Position numbers and translations under genes: made by a program. 62,651 nucleotides of DNA from CAJXMH01 sp964001305 (GTDB lineage: Bacteria > Bacteroidota > Bacteroidia > Flavobacteriales_E > Vicingaceae): positions 1-62,651 of the forward strand of contig CAXFAI010000028.1 in the NCBI GenBank assembly GCA_964001305.1. Direction: 5' to 3'. A model generated the notes under the pieces. The model worked only from the letters and a program-made list of their open reading frames with translations, had not been told where the DNA came from and did no database searches. Below, piece by piece: positions 61,707 through 62,651 of the stretch (the first letter of the stretch is position 1; the number at the start of each line of letters is the position of its first letter).

Positions 61707-62413
61707 TAAAAGGTAAGTACTAATCCAGCTCCTAGGTTAAGTGCTTGAATTTCTTTTTCCAGAGTAATTTTTTCGGTTTGTGTTGTACCGTTACTGTTTG
61801 CTTCTATTTTACTATCAAACTCTTGTTTTGTAGAAAAACCTTCCGCATTTAAGCGTAACCCTAGCTTACCAATAAGCTTAATTCTTAAGTGTAGGCCATA
61901 ACCAAACCCAAAACTTGCTGAACTGCTTTCTTCACTTTTACTTACAACGGAAGTACCATTTTTATCTGATTGAATATCAATTAATGGTTTTTGAGAATTG
62001 ATATAACCCGCAAGGAACTTGAAATCAACAATAAGCCGTTCACCACCAAAGCTAAAATAAGGGCCAATTAAATAGTAAGAATTTACCCAATCACTGCTAT
62101 TTATTTCATATTCTTGGTTTGTACCTAAATCACTTTCCACTTGTTTTACGATATCATCTTCGTTTACATTATTAGTGAAGGTTCCAACACTTCCACCTAT
62201 CCCAAAGAATTTATTTAAGTAAACAGCTGTCTCAAAGCTGTAGTAAATTCCATTTGATGCTGCTCCTGTCGCCACACTATCAACTTCTTTGTAGTCAGCT
62301 AAGGGCAAATTAGAGCCTACATTTAAACTGATAAAATGTGGTTTGTCAAGCTGAGCTTTTGCAGCTACACTAACGATTAAAAAGAATAGAAAAAATAGAG
62401 TATTACGTTTCAT
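61706..62413 (-). CDS. Outer-membrane beta-barrel protein
   Basis: A 235-aa protein with a signal peptide (LFFLFFLIVSVAAKAQ) and a body of alternating strands (FISLNVGSNLPLADY; FETAVYLNKFFGIGGSVGTF; YLIGPYFSFGGERLIVDFKF) ending in LNLGAGLVLTF with a C-terminal aromatic, as usual for outer-membrane barrels of ~8 strands. Function unknown. It lies 9 bp downstream of the TonB-like gene and is coupled by TAATG to the 47-aa gene. Confidence 0.85.
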   Translation of the reverse strand: MKRNTLFFLFFLIVSVAAKAQLDKPHFISLNVGSNLPLADYKEVDSVATGAASNGIYYSFETAVYLNKFFGIGGSVGTFTNNVNEDDIVKQVESDLGTNQEYEINSSDWVNSYYLIGPYFSFGGERLIVDFKFLAGYINSQKPLIDIQSDKNGTSVVSKSEESSSASFGFGYGLHLRIKLIGKLGLRLNAEGFSTKQEFDSKIEANSNGTTQTEKITLEKEIQALNLGAGLVLTF

Positions 62414-62422
62414 TTTTAGTCT

Positions 62423-62651
62423 TTAATAAACAATGGTAATGGTCCCCTCTGTCATTATAGGGCCTTTAAGGTATTCATTAAACTTGGCAGACTTAGCAGC
62501 TCTTTGGGCTTTTACATAAAGGTAATTACTCGATGTAGTTGAGCCTGAAGCACCCGGTTCTGCTGTTCTTACATTTCCATATTTATCAACAGTTATTTTA
62601 ACTACCACTGTCCCATGATCTTCTGAACCAATTGATAATTCAGGATTTTTA
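62423..62651 (-). CDS. TonB C-terminal-like protein, partial (5' end outside window)
   Basis: The frame is open to the window edge; no real start is visible. The visible 75 residues read ...ELSIGSEDHGTVVVKITVDK YGNV..., then a helix (LYVKAQRAAKSAKFNEYL) and a final strand GTITIVY. This strand-helix-strand pattern with a D-x-x-G-x-V turn matches the TonB C-terminal domain group. Full-length members have an N-terminal TM helix and a proline-rich spacer. It is 9 bp upstream of the barrel gene, probably one operon with it. Confidence 0.7.
   Translation of the reverse strand, partial: KNPELSIGSEDHGTVVVKITVDKYGNVRTAEPGASGSTTSSNYLYVKAQRAAKSAKFNEYLKGPIMTEGTITIVY

Overview
The window looks like a chromosome segment of a Bacteroidota bacterium, most likely a marine-type Flavobacteriales. 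The signs are low GC (about 35% in lines I counted), starts mostly without Shine-Dalgarno sequences, two promoters of the TTG-N19-TAnnTTTG type, a THX (S31e-type) ribosomal protein, and phylum-typical families (BT_3928/DoxX, DUF3667, DUF1599, BatA-type vWA, PD40 plus SPOR giant protein, SpeA-SpeB-deoxyhypusine-synthase-like operon). I see no rRNA, tRNA, CRISPR array, transposase or integrase.

Region 1 (about 1-18.1 kb) is an accessory defence island. On the minus strand, in transcription order, it holds a type III-like methyltransferase (Mod), a GxxExxY protein, an AlbA_2/GHKL ATP-binding protein, a type III Res helicase-nuclease, a very large GHKL (sacsin-like) ATPase with a nuclease-like C-terminus, a PLD-plus-SNF2-type helicase and a DUF4391 protein. 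Junctions after the AlbA_2 gene overlap or abut by 0-4 bp. Upstream lies a more AT-rich cassette: a two-TM coiled-coil membrane protein, a GIY-YIG-like protein and a uracil-DNA-glycosylase-like protein. The island is bracketed by the same family of dispersed imperfect palindromes (1-172 and 17.4-18.1 kb). A different dispersed repeat is read in frame inside mod, and a third family surrounds the GxxExxY gene.

Region 2 (18.2-39.6 kb) is core genome: a fused E1 alpha/beta 2-oxoacid dehydrogenase, def, a TPR lipoprotein, cdaA-folP, then the plus-strand series DUF1599, BT_3928/DoxX protein, peptide-ABC permease, tpiA, prmA, two giant secreted proteins (about 1480 and 1900 aa), clpS and an M48 lipoprotein peptidase.

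Region 3 (39.6-49.0 kb, minus strand) contains THX and HU, each with its own promoter and hairpin terminator. A long close-packed run follows: speA, speB, deoxyhypusine-synthase homologue (polyamine pathway), two small proteins, an RlmI-like rRNA methyltransferase, a MATE transporter, fmt and a cupin. Upstream is a 3-methyladenine glycosylase.

Region 4 (49.1-62.65 kb) carries DUF3667, a methyltransferase, two glycosyltransferases, gcvT, comB and a zinc phospholipase C/S1-P1-like protein on the plus strand. Convergent to these are a dihydroorotase-like gene and a BatA-type vWA protein. The end has an LpoB-like and a COG3014-like lipoprotein, and on the minus strand a TonB-like gene (cut by the window edge), a beta-barrel protein and an unlisted 47-aa gene coupled to it by a TAATG junction.
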